NCBI RefSeq assembly: GCF_001902635.1
Contig: NZ_MJAO01000025.1
Location: forward strand, 1 to 64,000
Origin: Serratia marcescens
GTDB taxonomy: Bacteria; Pseudomonadota; Gammaproteobacteria; Enterobacterales; Enterobacteriaceae
Length of the DNA: 64,000 nucleotides
Direction: 5' to 3'
Made by a program: the position numbers and the translations under genes. How positions within the stretch are numbered: the first letter of the stretch is position 1; every line of letters starts with the position of its first letter. The notes under the pieces were generated by a model. The model saw only the letters and a program-made list of their open reading frames with translations. It did no database searches and was not told the DNA's origin. Positions 55,373 through 64,000 of this stretch are shown here, piece after piece.

Positions 55373-55798
55373 CTAACAAACCGGAACCGCCATCGCTCCA
55401 TGCGCCAAACAGTAGCGCAGCCAATCAGCAAGAAACTGGTTAATTTGATGCTTTTCGTCGCGTTGATGCAACTTTTTATTAGGATAATCATAACGCGCTT
55501 TAAAGCGGTAGATCTGCTGACTGGAACACACTTCCGCAACCATGGCGTCATGGTACAACCGCACCGTCATCGCGGGCAGGCTCCAGTAGCTGACCGCCGG
55601 AGAGATCTGTTCGATCTCCACCAGCGACGTGTAACGCGTGGACTCAACGATGATCAAACGATAGCCGGCGCCGTTCACCTGATAAGTCACCGTTTCGCCC
55701 ACTTCGTCGTTGCGCGGCAACAAGCGGCGCAATTGCGCGAAGTTGGTTTCGCACAATCTCATCATTTCGGGGAAATCAGGGGTATAGCGCTGTTTCAT
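55373..55798 (-). CDS. yqiB: DUF1249 family protein YqiB
   Basis: A 141-residue soluble protein nearly identical in blocks to E. coli YqiB ([60 protein letters not shown]). Function is unknown despite strong conservation. The ATG at 55798 shares one base with the nudF stop (TAATG), so it is translationally coupled. An ATG 12 bases upstream is also in frame but lies inside nudF. Confidence 0.95.
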   Translation of the reverse strand: MKQRYTPDFPEMMRLCETNFAQLRRLLPRNDEVGETVTYQVNGAGYRLIIVESTRYTSLVEIEQISPAVSYWSLPAMTVRLYHDAMVAEVCSSQQIYRFKARYDYPNKKLHQRDEKHQINQFLADWLRYCLAHGAMAVPVC

Positions 55799-56430
55799 TA
55801 GTTGGCCCACTCTTTTCTCAACGATTCATGGTGCAACGCCAGCCACTGCAATGCAATCACTGATGCGGCGTTATCGATCGCGCCCTCCTCGACCCAGCGG
55901 TAAGCCTGTTCGCGGCTGACCACATGGACGCGAATATCTTCATGTTCTTCCGCCAGGCCGTGGATGCCTTCGGCGGTGCCGGCATCCACCTCGCCGACCA
56001 TGATCGACAAACGTTCGCTGGTGCCGCCGGGGCTGGCCAGATAGCTCAGCACCGGTTTGCAGCGTCCGACCACCACGCCGGCCTCTTCCTGCGCTTCGCG
56101 GCGGCACACGTCTTCGACGCTCTCGCCGGTTTCGATCATACCCGCCACCATTTCCAGCAACCAGGGCGAATCACTGGTATCGACCGCGGCGATGCGCAGT
56201 TGTTCAATCAACACGACTTGGTCGCGCACCGGATCGTAAGGCAACAGCACCGCCGCATGGCCGCGTTCGAAAATTTCACGTGTAATTTCAGGGCTCATCT
56301 CGCCATTGAACAAACGATGGCGAAACCGGTATAAATCGAGTGAAAAAAAACCACGGTACAGCGTCTCGCGTGCAATAATTTCTACATCTTTTGTATCGAA
56401 AGTGACGGGCGACGGCTGCGAACGGTTCAT
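55798..56430 (-). CDS. nudF: ADP-ribose pyrophosphatase
   Basis: A 210-residue Nudix hydrolase. The Nudix box [20 protein letters not shown], then AGVV, is intact near residue 97. [20 protein letters not shown] precedes it. It cleaves ADP-ribose to AMP and ribose 5-phosphate. It is the first gene of the nudF-yqiB-cpdA-yqiA-parE run and divergent from tolC. Confidence 0.96.
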   Translation of the reverse strand: MNRSQPSPVTFDTKDVEIIARETLYRGFFSLDLYRFRHRLFNGEMSPEITREIFERGHAAVLLPYDPVRDQVVLIEQLRIAAVDTSDSPWLLEMVAGMIETGESVEDVCRREAQEEAGVVVGRCKPVLSYLASPGGTSERLSIMVGEVDAGTAEGIHGLAEEHEDIRVHVVSREQAYRWVEEGAIDNAASVIALQWLALHHESLRKEWAN

Positions 56431-56667
56431 GAACGAATTCTCCTGCGTAAGTATGCCGATAAAATAAACGGTTTTGATGACAGAAACAGCGGGGCGCTCC
56501 GCCGCGGCTTTATGTTAGGCTGTTTTTCGCCGCCGGACGCGGCGCGTTTGTGCGCTCGCACGCAATAGCGGGAAACAATCCGGATTGTCAGCCATAATAT
56601 CAGCTGCGACCGGCCCGGGCAGTACGCCAAGGTAAATGGGTGGTCTGAAAGGTAAAAGTTACGTGAG

Positions 56668-56713
56668 ATGGCACATTCAGCCACCTGATGCGTACCGCAG
56701 ACTCTGCTAGAAT
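56668..56713 (+). promoter_or_regulatory. Probable marbox and promoter of tolC
   Basis: ATGGCACATTCAGCCACCT (56668-56686) fits the MarA/SoxS/Rob consensus AYnGCACnnWnnRYYAAAY at nearly all fixed positions, failing only in the final A's. It abuts a -35-like CTGATG (56685-56690), with TAGAAT (56708-56713) as -10 after a 17-base spacer. E. coli tolC is activated through a marbox, supporting the call. The remaining 56431-56777 gap also holds the nudF promoter. Confidence 0.55.
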
Positions 56714-56777
56714 CGGCAACTATTTCGTCTATCGTCAGCGCTAACATAGCAATATTGCTGCACAACAAGGAATGCAA

Positions 56778-58292
56778 ATGAAGAAACTGCTCCCCCTTCT
56801 TATCGGACTGAGCCTGGGTGGCTTCAGTGCAATGAGCCAGGCAGAGAACCTGCTGCAGGTCTACAAACAGGCCAGGGAAAGTAACCCGGATCTGCGCAAA
56901 AGTGCTGCTGACCGCGACGCCGCATTCGAAAAGATCAATGAAGCGCGCAGCCCGCTGTTGCCGCAGCTCGGCCTGAGCGCCGGTTACAATTACAATAACG
57001 GCTATCGCGACAGCAACGGCATCAACAGCAATGTGACCAACGCTTCGCTCGGCCTGACCCAAACCATTTTCGACATGTCGAAATGGCGCGCGCTGACGCT
57101 GCAGGAAAAAACTGCCGGCATCTCCGACGTGACCTTCCAGACGGCGGAACAGCAGCTGATCCTCAACACCGCCACCGCCTATTTCAACGTGCTGAGCGCC
57201 ATCGACACGCTCTCTTATACCCAGGCGAATAAGCAAGCGGTCTACCGCACGCTGGATCAAACCACCCAACGCTTCAACGTGGGTCTGGTGGCGATCACCG
57301 ACGTGCAGAACGCCCGTTCCGCTTACGATACCGTGCTGGCGGCCGAAGTGACCGCCCGCAACAATCTGGACAACGCGCTGGAAGCGCTGCGCCAGATCAC
57401 CGGCACCTTCTACCCGGAGCTGGCCTCACTGAATACCGATCGCTTCAACACCCAGCGCCCGGAAGCGGTGAACAACCTGCTGAAAGAAGCGGAAGCGCGC
57501 AACCTGAGTCTGCTGTCTGCCCGTCTGAGCCAGGATCTGGCGCGCGAGCAGATCCGCTCTGCGCAGACCGGCTATATGCCGACGGTCAACCTGAATGCGT
57601 CAACCGGGATCACCAATACCCGTTACAACGGTTCCGCGACCCACAACACCCTGAATTCAAACTCCTTCCGAAACTCTGACGCAGGTCAGAACCAGGTAGG
57701 CGTTTCTATCAGCCTGCCACTGTACAGCGGCGGTGCAACCAACTCGCAGGTGGAGCAGGCGCAATACGGCTTCGTTGGCGCCAGCGAGCAGCTGGAAAGC
57801 GCCCACCGCGGCGTAGTCCAGACCGTGCGTTCGTCGTTCAACAACGTCAACGCCTCGATCAGCAGCATCAACGCCTATAAACAGGCGGTGATCTCCGCGC
57901 AGAGCTCGTTGGATGCGATGGAAGCCAGTTATCAGGTCGGCACCCGCACCATCGTCGACGTGCTGAACGCTACCAGTACTCTGTATAACGCCAAACAGCA
58001 GCTTTCCAGCGCACGTTATACCTATCTGATCAACCAGCTGAACATCAAGTCGGCGCTCGGTACGCTGAACCAGAACGATCTGCTGTCGCTGAACGGCGCG
58101 TTGGGCAAGCCGGTGTCGACCGCGCCTGACGCCGTCGCACCGCAGAACCGCTCTCAGGACGCTTACGCGGACGGCTATCAGGACAACGCGCCGATGCAAC
58201 AGGTCGCCGCGCCGGCACCAAGCACCACACGCGCTGCGGCACCGGCCGTCAGCCAACCGGCTCGCAACAGCGGCAACCCATTCCGCAACTGA
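56778..58292 (+). CDS. tolC: Outer membrane efflux channel TolC
   Basis: A 504-residue outer-membrane protein. The signal peptide is MKKLLPLLIGLSLGGFSAMS, then QA. The twofold TolC repeat is visible (AENLLQVYKQARESNPDLRK, and NNVNASISSINAYKQAVISA in the second half), with SISLPLYSGGATNSQVEQAQ near 310. The C-terminal tail is Ala/Pro/Gln-rich. It serves tripartite drug pumps such as AcrAB and type I secretion. ATG 56778 has AAGG seven bases upstream; ATG 56772 is too close to it. Confidence 0.97.
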   Translation: MKKLLPLLIGLSLGGFSAMSQAENLLQVYKQARESNPDLRKSAADRDAAFEKINEARSPLLPQLGLSAGYNYNNGYRDSNGINSNVTNASLGLTQTIFDMSKWRALTLQEKTAGISDVTFQTAEQQLILNTATAYFNVLSAIDTLSYTQANKQAVYRTLDQTTQRFNVGLVAITDVQNARSAYDTVLAAEVTARNNLDNALEALRQITGTFYPELASLNTDRFNTQRPEAVNNLLKEAEARNLSLLSARLSQDLAREQIRSAQTGYMPTVNLNASTGITNTRYNGSATHNTLNSNSFRNSDAGQNQVGVSISLPLYSGGATNSQVEQAQYGFVGASEQLESAHRGVVQTVRSSFNNVNASISSINAYKQAVISAQSSLDAMEASYQVGTRTIVDVLNATSTLYNAKQQLSSARYTYLINQLNIKSALGTLNQNDLLSLNGALGKPVSTAPDAVAPQNRSQDAYADGYQDNAPMQQVAAPAPSTTRAAAPAVSQPARNSGNPFRN

Positions 58293-58311
58293 TGCGTGCG
58301 CTTTGATAAAC

Positions 58312-58346
58312 ACGGGGTCCGGCCTGCGCCGCACCCCGTTTTTTTT
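58312..58346 (+). terminator. Rho-independent terminator after tolC
   Basis: ACGGGGT (58312-58318) pairs with ACCCCGT (58333-58339) and is followed by a run of eight T's. Confidence 0.92.
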
Positions 58347-58443
58347 GCCTCGATTTCCCCCGCTTCTGCCCGCCGCCTCACAGCCGCCGCTGCGCCAGGT
58401 GGTATCATCGTCACTCTCGTTTTCGCAGTCTGGATGAGGTTCG

Positions 58444-60393
58444 ATGGACAATGATTCACGCTGGCAGCGTCTGATTAACGACGGCGCACTGCCGCCGCCG
58501 CTGCGCCCGACACCGGCGGTTTACGCCTCCTGGCTACGCTGCCGCAGCCTGATGCAGCCAGACGTTTGGCAAGCACCGCACCGCGCTCAGGGCGCCACCT
58601 TCGAATCAATGTGCCGCCGCAAAAACGACCTGTTGACGCTCGGCCAGGCGGCGCTGGAAGACGCCTGCGAATACATGGAACCGCGCCGCTGCCTGCTGAT
58701 GATCCTCGACGAGAGCGGCTGCATGCTGTGGCACTGCGGCGATGCCCAAACCTGGCAGCGTTTGCAGCAATTAGGGTTCGCCCCCGGCGCTTACTGGGCC
58801 GAGGGGCAGATTGGCACCAACGCCCCGGCGCTGGCGGCGGCGGAAGGCCATCCGGTGCGGGTGAGCGGTGAAGAGCACGTGCGCCGGGCGCTGCACGGCT
58901 GGTCGTTCTGCGCTACGCCGGTCTACGACAACAGCGGTCGCCAGCGCGGTTCGATCGCGCTGGGCTGCCTGCTGGCCGATTGTGCCGCCGGCGATCTGTC
59001 GCTGACGCTAGCCATCGCCCGCGAAATCGGCAATTCGCTGAACGCCGACGGTCTGCTGGCGGAGTCCAACCGCCATCTGAATCAGCTTTACGGCCTGCTG
59101 GACGGCGTGGACGACGGCGTTATGGCCTGGGATCACCGTGGCTACCTGCAATACATCAACCAGCGGGCCGCCGGCCTGCTCAAGCTGGACGAACAGCAGA
59201 GCCAAGGCAAGCCGCTGGCGCAGCTGCTGACGCTGCCCGCCCTGCTCAAACGTGCCATCGCCGACCGGCAGCCGCTACAACACGTCGAAGTCACCTTCGA
59301 AAGCCAGCGGCAATTTATCGCCACACTGCTAACGCTGAAACCGATTTTCGACGGCGATCGCTGCAGCTTCATCGCCTTGCTGCATCCGCTCGAACGGCTA
59401 CGCCAGTATGTCAGCAGCCAACTGGGGCGCGTCAGCCACAGCTTCGAACAGATGCCCTCCACCTCGCTGGAGATGCGGCGGCTGATCCGCTACGGGCAGC
59501 AGGCGGCCAAGGGCCAGCATCCGATCCTGTTGCGCGGAGAAGAAGGCGTTGGCAAAGAGCGGCTCAGCCAGGCGATCCACAACGCCGGTGAACGCGCCGC
59601 CGGGCCGTATATCGCCCTCAACTGCCAGTTGCTGCCGCAGGCGCAGGGGCTGCGTGAGCTGCTGGGCTGCGACGCCAGCGAAGAAGAGGCCGGCCAGCTG
59701 AGCAAATTCGAATTGGCCAACGGCGGTACGCTGTACCTCGAACAGATCGAATATCTGCCGACGGAGATGCAGTCGGCGCTGCTGCAGGTGTTGAAAACCG
59801 GCGTGGTGATCCGCCTCAATTCCAGCCGGGTGATCCCGGTCGATGTACGGGTGATCGCCGGCAGCGCCGCCGACCTGCCGCTGCTGGTGCAACAAAACCG
59901 TTTCCGCCGCCAGCTGTTTTACAGTCTGCAGGCGTTCGAAATCCAGATCCCGCCGCTGCGCCAGCGGCTGAGCGATATTCCGCTGCTGGTTAAACACCAT
60001 CTGCGCGCGCTGGAGCAGCATTTTCAGTGCCGTTTTCGGGTGGATGACGAGGTGATGGCCCAGCTGGCGCTCTACCTGTGGCCGGGCAACGATTTGGAAC
60101 TGAAAGGGGTGGTGGAGCGCGCGGCAATGATCTGCCACGGCCACCACATCCAGCTGGCGGATCTGCCGGCGCATCTGCTCGGCCAGCCGTCGCTGCTGGA
60201 GAGCGATCCGCCACCCGGCGCGCCGCTGTTGACGCTGACGGACATGGAGCGCCAGGCGATCCTCCGCGCGGCGACCGTCAGCCGCGGCCAACTGACGGAA
60301 ATGGCGCAGCTACTGGGCATCGGCCGCACCACCCTGTGGCGGAAGATCAAACAGCACGGGATCGACATCCGTCAGTTCAAGCTGCACGCTTAG
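58444..60393 (+). CDS. dhaR: Dihydroxyacetone kinase operon activator DhaR
   Basis: A 649-residue activator of the bacterial enhancer-binding fold. It has an N-terminal GAF-like domain (GAYWAEGQIGTNAPALAAAE), a PAS domain (DGVMAWDHRGYLQYINQRAA) and an AAA+ domain (HPILLRGEEGVGKERLSQAI near residue 360). A Fis-type helix-turn-helix ends the protein (ATVSRGQLTEMAQLLGIGRT). The sigma54-contact motif GAFTGA is missing (LLGCDASEEEAG in its place), as in E. coli DhaR, which works with sigma70. DhaR is switched by binding DhaL (activating) or DhaK (inhibiting). Its stop overlaps that of the convergent dhaM by four bases. Confidence 0.94.
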   Translation: MDNDSRWQRLINDGALPPPLRPTPAVYASWLRCRSLMQPDVWQAPHRAQGATFESMCRRKNDLLTLGQAALEDACEYMEPRRCLLMILDESGCMLWHCGDAQTWQRLQQLGFAPGAYWAEGQIGTNAPALAAAEGHPVRVSGEEHVRRALHGWSFCATPVYDNSGRQRGSIALGCLLADCAAGDLSLTLAIAREIGNSLNADGLLAESNRHLNQLYGLLDGVDDGVMAWDHRGYLQYINQRAAGLLKLDEQQSQGKPLAQLLTLPALLKRAIADRQPLQHVEVTFESQRQFIATLLTLKPIFDGDRCSFIALLHPLERLRQYVSSQLGRVSHSFEQMPSTSLEMRRLIRYGQQAAKGQHPILLRGEEGVGKERLSQAIHNAGERAAGPYIALNCQLLPQAQGLRELLGCDASEEEAGQLSKFELANGGTLYLEQIEYLPTEMQSALLQVLKTGVVIRLNSSRVIPVDVRVIAGSAADLPLLVQQNRFRRQLFYSLQAFEIQIPPLRQRLSDIPLLVKHHLRALEQHFQCRFRVDDEVMAQLALYLWPGNDLELKGVVERAAMICHGHHIQLADLPAHLLGQPSLLESDPPPGAPLLTLTDMERQAILRAATVSRGQLTEMAQLLGIGRTTLWRKIKQHGIDIRQFKLHA

Positions 60394-61820
60394 TGACTGA
60401 GCTGCAACACCCCGCGTGCGGCGTCCAGCATCGCCTTCTGCCCGCCGCGGGTTTTGCTCAGGCAATCCTGCATGCCGACCACCATCGGAATGCCCATCGC
60501 CTTCGCCAGAATGGCGCTGTGCGACAGGGCATTGCCGCCACTCAGGCAGATACCGAGCACCAACCGGCGATCGAGCATCACCACCTCAGAAGGCATCAGC
60601 TCGTCCATCACCAGTATCGACGGCTCCGCGAGCGCAATGGCCGGCAGCGGCACCCCCTGCAGATGGCACAGCGTGCGGCGCAGCATGTCGCGTACATCCA
60701 GCTCGCGCGCCCGCATGTAGTCGTCATCCAGCGCGCGATACTCTTCGGCAATCGCCTCCAACACCTGCCGCCAGGCCTGCTCGGCGCTGCACAGTTGCTG
60801 CGCGATGCGCGTGTAAGCCGCCTGCTGCAGATCCGGGTCGTCCAGCAACATGCTGTGAGCACCGAAGATCGCCGCCTGCGGCTTGCCGATCAGCGTGCCG
60901 GTGCGCTCCGCCAGCCGGTTCAGATCGCTCAGCGTGTGCTGTAGCGCCTCCCGTAGCCGTTGCTGTTCGCCCAACACCTCGTCCGCGCCGATCCGCCGAT
61001 CGACGGTTGGCGGCCAGAAGCTGTGGGCCTGGAACACCGGCCCGCTGGTGACGCTTTCCGCCACCGGAATGCCATGCAGCGAAGGTTGCTGCCGCTCGGA
61101 GACCGTCTCACCGAAGTGCTGCTCCGCCAGCGCTTTGAACGCCGCCAACGCATCATCCGCCTGCGCGCCGTCGGCGATCAGGCGAATAGTGTCGCCGTGG
61201 CGCACCTGCAACAGCGCCAGCTGATTGAGGCTGCGCGGATCGACACACTGCCCCTGCTTTTCCAGCACCAGCTCGGCCTTGAACGGCGCCAGCGCCTCCA
61301 CCAGCCGCGCCGCCGGGCGCGCATGCAGGCCGTGCGGGTTCTGCACCGTCCAGGTTGCGCTTTTGCCCTGCGCCAGCGGCAAGGCCGCGCTCTTCGCGGC
61401 CGGCGAGGCCTCGCCCAACTGCGCCTGTTTGGCCTGCAGCGCGCCCTGCGCCTCCGCCATCACCTGTTCCAGCGAAGCGCCAGCGTTGGCGGCCACCACC
61501 GCCGCCAGCGTGCCTTCGACCAGCGGCGCCGCACACAGCCGCACGTTGGCCGCCAAGTCCGGGTCCAGCAGATCGAGCGCGGTTTCCGCACTGAGCAGCG
61601 CGCTGCCCAGATCCATCAGCACCAAAACGCCATCGCCGTCGGCGACCGCTTCGATCGCCGCCATCACTTTGACCGCGTCGGTGCCGATCGGGTGTTGCTC
61701 GTCATCCACGCCCGCCGCCAGCGCCAGCTTGCAGCCGTCGCCGCGCATCATCTGCTGCGCCAGCTGCTCAACGCCGCGCGCCAGCAACGCGCTGTGCGAA
61801 ACCACCACGATATTAATCAT
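60390..61820 (-). CDS. dhaM: PTS-dependent dihydroxyacetone kinase phosphotransferase subunit DhaM
   Basis: A 476-residue three-domain phosphocarrier. The EIIA(Man)-like domain has its histidine in INIVVVSHSALLARGVEQLA. The HPr domain has VQNPHGLHARPAARLVEALA near residue 165. A truncated EI domain follows from about 255, with its histidine in GGNALSHSAILAKAMGIPMV near 444. It passes phosphate from PEP (via EI and HPr) to DhaL-ADP. The ATG at 61820 follows GGAGGCGAG and gives the canonical start MINIVVVSH. The longer open frame upstream overlaps dhaL and is not coding. Confidence 0.95.
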   Translation of the reverse strand: MINIVVVSHSALLARGVEQLAQQMMRGDGCKLALAAGVDDEQHPIGTDAVKVMAAIEAVADGDGVLVLMDLGSALLSAETALDLLDPDLAANVRLCAAPLVEGTLAAVVAANAGASLEQVMAEAQGALQAKQAQLGEASPAAKSAALPLAQGKSATWTVQNPHGLHARPAARLVEALAPFKAELVLEKQGQCVDPRSLNQLALLQVRHGDTIRLIADGAQADDALAAFKALAEQHFGETVSERQQPSLHGIPVAESVTSGPVFQAHSFWPPTVDRRIGADEVLGEQQRLREALQHTLSDLNRLAERTGTLIGKPQAAIFGAHSMLLDDPDLQQAAYTRIAQQLCSAEQAWRQVLEAIAEEYRALDDDYMRARELDVRDMLRRTLCHLQGVPLPAIALAEPSILVMDELMPSEVVMLDRRLVLGICLSGGNALSHSAILAKAMGIPMVVGMQDCLSKTRGGQKAMLDAARGVLQLSH

Positions 61821-61831
61821 CTCGCCTCCTG

Positions 61832-62464
61832 CTAGCTGCCAGCGACCTCGGCCAGCGTTTTCATCATCAGCATCACCGAAGTGGCGCCAGGATCCTGGTG
61901 GCCGATGCTGCGCTCGCCCAGGTAACTGGCCCGCCCCTTGCGCGCCTGCATGGTGATGGTGCTCTCCACCGCCCGCTCGGCACCTTCGGCGGCGCGCTGC
62001 AGCGCCTCCGCCACGCTCAGTTTCTGCTGCGCGGACTGGCCGAGGCTTTCCACCACCGGCCACCAGACGTCGCACATGGTCTTGTCGCCCGGCTCCGCCT
62101 TGCCGCGCATCACTACGCCTTCAACCCCTTCCTGCATCATCTGATGCAGTTCCGCCAGATCCAGGCTTTGCTTGGCGTTCGCCGCCTGCGCTGCGCGGAT
62201 GAAGAAGGTGCCGAACAGCGGGCCGCTGGCGCCGCCCACGCTAGACAGCAGCGTCATGCCGGTGTTTTTCAGGATGAAACCGATATCCTTGTCCGCCACC
62301 GACGGCAGCTTTTCCACCACCTTGTTGAAGCCGCGATTCATGTTCAAACCGTGGTCGGCATCGCCGATCTCGGTGTCCAGCTGGGTGAGAAAATCGCGCT
62401 CCCGGCTGAACACCTCGCCGCAACGCATCAGCCAATCGACGACCTGTTGTTTGGTCAACGCCAT
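61832..62464 (-). CDS. dhaL: Dihydroxyacetone kinase ADP-binding subunit DhaL
   Basis: A 210-residue helical protein. The Mg-ADP-binding aspartates are in FLTQLDTEIGDADHGLNMNR near residue 32. Glycine-rich loops follow (LLSSVGGASGPLFGTFFIRA). It holds ADP as a fixed cofactor that DhaM phosphorylates, and hands phosphate to dihydroxyacetone on DhaK. It is nine bases after dhaK and 11 before dhaM, one operon. Confidence 0.96.
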   Translation of the reverse strand: MALTKQQVVDWLMRCGEVFSRERDFLTQLDTEIGDADHGLNMNRGFNKVVEKLPSVADKDIGFILKNTGMTLLSSVGGASGPLFGTFFIRAAQAANAKQSLDLAELHQMMQEGVEGVVMRGKAEPGDKTMCDVWWPVVESLGQSAQQKLSVAEALQRAAEGAERAVESTITMQARKGRASYLGERSIGHQDPGATSVMLMMKTLAEVAGS

Positions 62465-62473
62465 GATTCCTCC

Positions 62474-63544
62474 TCAGTAACCCCAACGCAGCGCAGGCGT
62501 TTTCACCGGCGCATCCCACAAGGACAACAGCTCGTCGTCCACCTTCAACAGCGTGATGGACACGCCCTGCATATCGAGCGAGGTGCAATAAGAACCCACC
62601 AGGTTGCGTTCAATGATGATGCCCGCCTCGGCGCAGCGCTCCGCCAACCGATGGTACACGCCGTACAGCTCGGACAGCGGCGTGGCACCCAGGTTGTTCA
62701 CCAACGCGATCACCCGATCGCCGCGCGTCAGCGGCTGTTTGGTCTGCATCTCGTCGCGCCACTCGCCCTGCTGACGATCCCAGACGCGGATCGCGCGCTG
62801 ATAGTGGCCGTGGTCGATCAGCGTATGGAACATGTCATCCACCGCCGCATTAAGCGTGGTGAACGGGCGGCGCGCAATGCCCGGCTCGCCGTGAATGCCG
62901 ACGCCGAACTCCATCTCGTTCTCTGCGAGGGTGAACGACGGCTTGCCGGCGGCCGGCACGGTGCAAGCGCCCAGCGCGATGCCGATCGAATGCCCGTGGT
63001 TGTTAATGCGATGCCCCAGCGTCACCACGCTGTCCAGATCGTCGCCGCGCGCCGCGGCGGCACCCAACAGTTTCTCCATCAGCACGGTGTTGGCCACCCC
63101 ACGCCGCCCGGCGGTGAACAGGCTGTCTTTAACCGCCACGTCGTCATCCACCAGCACCGTCGCCACCGCGACGCCGCTGTCGTGCAGCAGCTCGGTGGCG
63201 GTTTCGAAGTTCAGCACGTCGCCGGTATAGTTCTTGATCAGCAGCAGCACCCCGGCGCCGCCGTCGATAGCCTGACCGCACTCGTACATTTTATCCGGCG
63301 TCGGCGAGGTGAAAATCTCGCCCGGACAGGCGCCGTCGAGCATCCCTTCACCGACGAAGCCGCAGTGCATCGGCTCGTGGCCGCTGCCGCCGCCGGACAG
63401 GATCGCCACCTTGCCCGCCACCGGCGCATCGGCGCGGGTCACGAACACCGGATCCGCATGCACCAGCAACTCGGGATGAGCCTCCGCCAGCCCCTGCAAC
63501 TGCTCTTCCAACACCGACTCGACCTGATTAATCAGTTTTTTCAC
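62474..63544 (-). CDS. dhaK: Dihydroxyacetone kinase substrate-binding subunit DhaK
   Basis: A 356-residue protein. Near residue 48 is KVAILSGGGSGHEPMHCGFV. The histidine that binds dihydroxyacetone covalently is in EFGVGIHGEPGIARRPFTTL near 218. I chose the GTG at 63544, which gives the family start (M)KKLINQVESVLEEQLQGLA and has GAGGAAAC upstream. DhaK also represses DhaR activity in E. coli. Confidence 0.96.
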   Translation of the reverse strand: MKKLINQVESVLEEQLQGLAEAHPELLVHADPVFVTRADAPVAGKVAILSGGGSGHEPMHCGFVGEGMLDGACPGEIFTSPTPDKMYECGQAIDGGAGVLLLIKNYTGDVLNFETATELLHDSGVAVATVLVDDDVAVKDSLFTAGRRGVANTVLMEKLLGAAAARGDDLDSVVTLGHRINNHGHSIGIALGACTVPAAGKPSFTLAENEMEFGVGIHGEPGIARRPFTTLNAAVDDMFHTLIDHGHYQRAIRVWDRQQGEWRDEMQTKQPLTRGDRVIALVNNLGATPLSELYGVYHRLAERCAEAGIIIERNLVGSYCTSLDMQGVSITLLKVDDELLSLWDAPVKTPALRWGY

Positions 63545-63566
63545 GATGGTTTCCTCTGTAAGCCCA

Positions 63567-63588
63567 GGGGCGCGGCACACCGCGCCCC
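63567..63588 (-). other. Strong stem-loop between gldA and dhaK
   Basis: GGGGCGCGG (63567-63575) pairs perfectly with CCGCGCCCC (63580-63588) over CACA, just upstream of the dhaK ribosome site and eight bases past the gldA stop. There is no T run. It may set relative expression or mRNA processing within the gldA-dhaKLM transcript. Confidence 0.6.
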
Positions 63589-63595
63589 GACGGTA

Positions 63596-64000
63596 TCAAT
63601 GACGCTGCAGCCAGGCGGCGCCCAGCCGATCCGCCGTCAGGATCGCCGCCTGCACGCCGGCAGGAGTGACCTTGAACGGCATGTTGTGAATGGTTTCGCC
63701 GGCGGCGCAGCTGGCCTCGGCCACTGCCATCATCTTCGCCGGCGTATCGCCCGCGACGCCCATCTGCGCCAGCGTGATCGGCAAGCCGACGCCATGACAA
63801 AACGCCAGCACGGTTTCAATCTGCGCCATCGGGCTGTTCTGCAGCACCAGCTGCGCCAGGGTGCCGAACGCCACTTTCTCGCCGTGATACAGGTGGTGGC
63901 ACTCTTCCAGCACGGTGAAACCGTTGTGAATGGCGTGCGCCGCCGCCAGCCCGCTGCTCTCGAAGCCAATGCCGCTCAGATACGTATTGGCCTCGATGAT
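63596..64000 (-). CDS. gldA: Glycerol dehydrogenase, C-terminal part (runs off the window)
   Basis: The visible 134 residues are the C-terminal third of an iron/zinc alcohol dehydrogenase of the GldA family. They include [20 protein letters not shown], the zinc histidine region [20 protein letters not shown], and LGAAWLQRH at the end. GldA oxidises glycerol to dihydroxyacetone with NAD+, supplying the substrate for DhaKLM. The same strand and short gap to dhaK suggest one operon. The start lies beyond 64000. Confidence 0.93.
   Translation of the reverse strand: MIEANTYLSGIGFESSGLAAAHAIHNGFTVLEECHHLYHGEKVAFGTLAQLVLQNSPMAQIETVLAFCHGVGLPITLAQMGVAGDTPAKMMAVAEASCAAGETIHNMPFKVTPAGVQAAILTADRLGAAWLQRH

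Overview
The window looks like chromosomal DNA of a Serratia, most likely S. marcescens or a close relative. Long runs keep enterobacterial gene order: exbD-exbB | metC-yghB, yqhC | yqhD-dkgA, ygiQ, ftsP-plsC-parC, mdaB-ygiN, and parE-yqiA-cpdA-yqiB-nudF | tolC. The core genes are GC-rich, and the window carries a three-gene alpha-pore-forming toxin operon of the smhABC type described from S. marcescens. The species call is inference from gene content; no search was run.

Layout. 1-3.3 kb is the tail of a genomic island with a CbeA/CbtA type IV toxin-antitoxin module, DUF5983 and DUF4942 genes. It ends at two tandem copies of the tRNA-Phe 3' end plus terminator (3301-3361 and 3461-3521). 3.5-9.6 kb is accessory: a guanidine-II riboswitch with sugE, a wrecked pirin / NmrA / isochorismatase locus, an orphan IucD-like N-hydroxylase with an ATP-grasp amidoligase-like gene, and an RprA-like small RNA. 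10.3-18 kb holds a GNAT / LuxR / cytosine-permease-like group, an XRE regulator - queuosine-precursor transporter - QueF operon, and a Tat-secreted phospholipase C. 18-30.3 kb is core: exbBD with a Fur box, metC, yghB, LysR | MDR oxidoreductase, yqhC | yqhD, dkgA, emtA and ygiQ.

30.3-44.9 kb is a second accessory block lying between ygiQ and ftsP. It joins a nucleoside cluster (YegW-like regulator, inactivated YegU-like ADP-ribosylglycohydrolase, permease, PfkB kinase, xapB, xapA, xapR) to a lytic group (GH24 lysozyme, a small unknown protein, smhABC, a LysR regulator and a secreted GDSL lipase/haemolysin). 44.9-58.3 kb is core: ftsP, plsC, parC, mdaB, ygiN, parE, yqiA, cpdA, yqiB, nudF and tolC with a marbox. 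58.4-64 kb is the dihydroxyacetone/glycerol locus: dhaR converging on gldA-dhaK-dhaL-dhaM.

How the genes work together. ExbBD energises TonB-dependent uptake. The yegUVW/xap block would import nucleosides, split purine nucleosides by phosphorolysis and phosphorylate a sugar or nucleoside. SmhA, SmhB and SmhC would assemble a membrane pore, next to genes for a phospholipase-type lipase and a cell-wall lysozyme. GldA makes dihydroxyacetone, which DhaKLM phosphorylates using PEP.

The candidates I rate most worth following are the XRE-QPTR-QueF operon with its large dyad operator, the N-hydroxylase plus ATP-grasp pair, and the small protein translationally coupled to smhA. I see no CRISPR array, no intact tRNA or rRNA gene, and no insertion sequence with a transposase.
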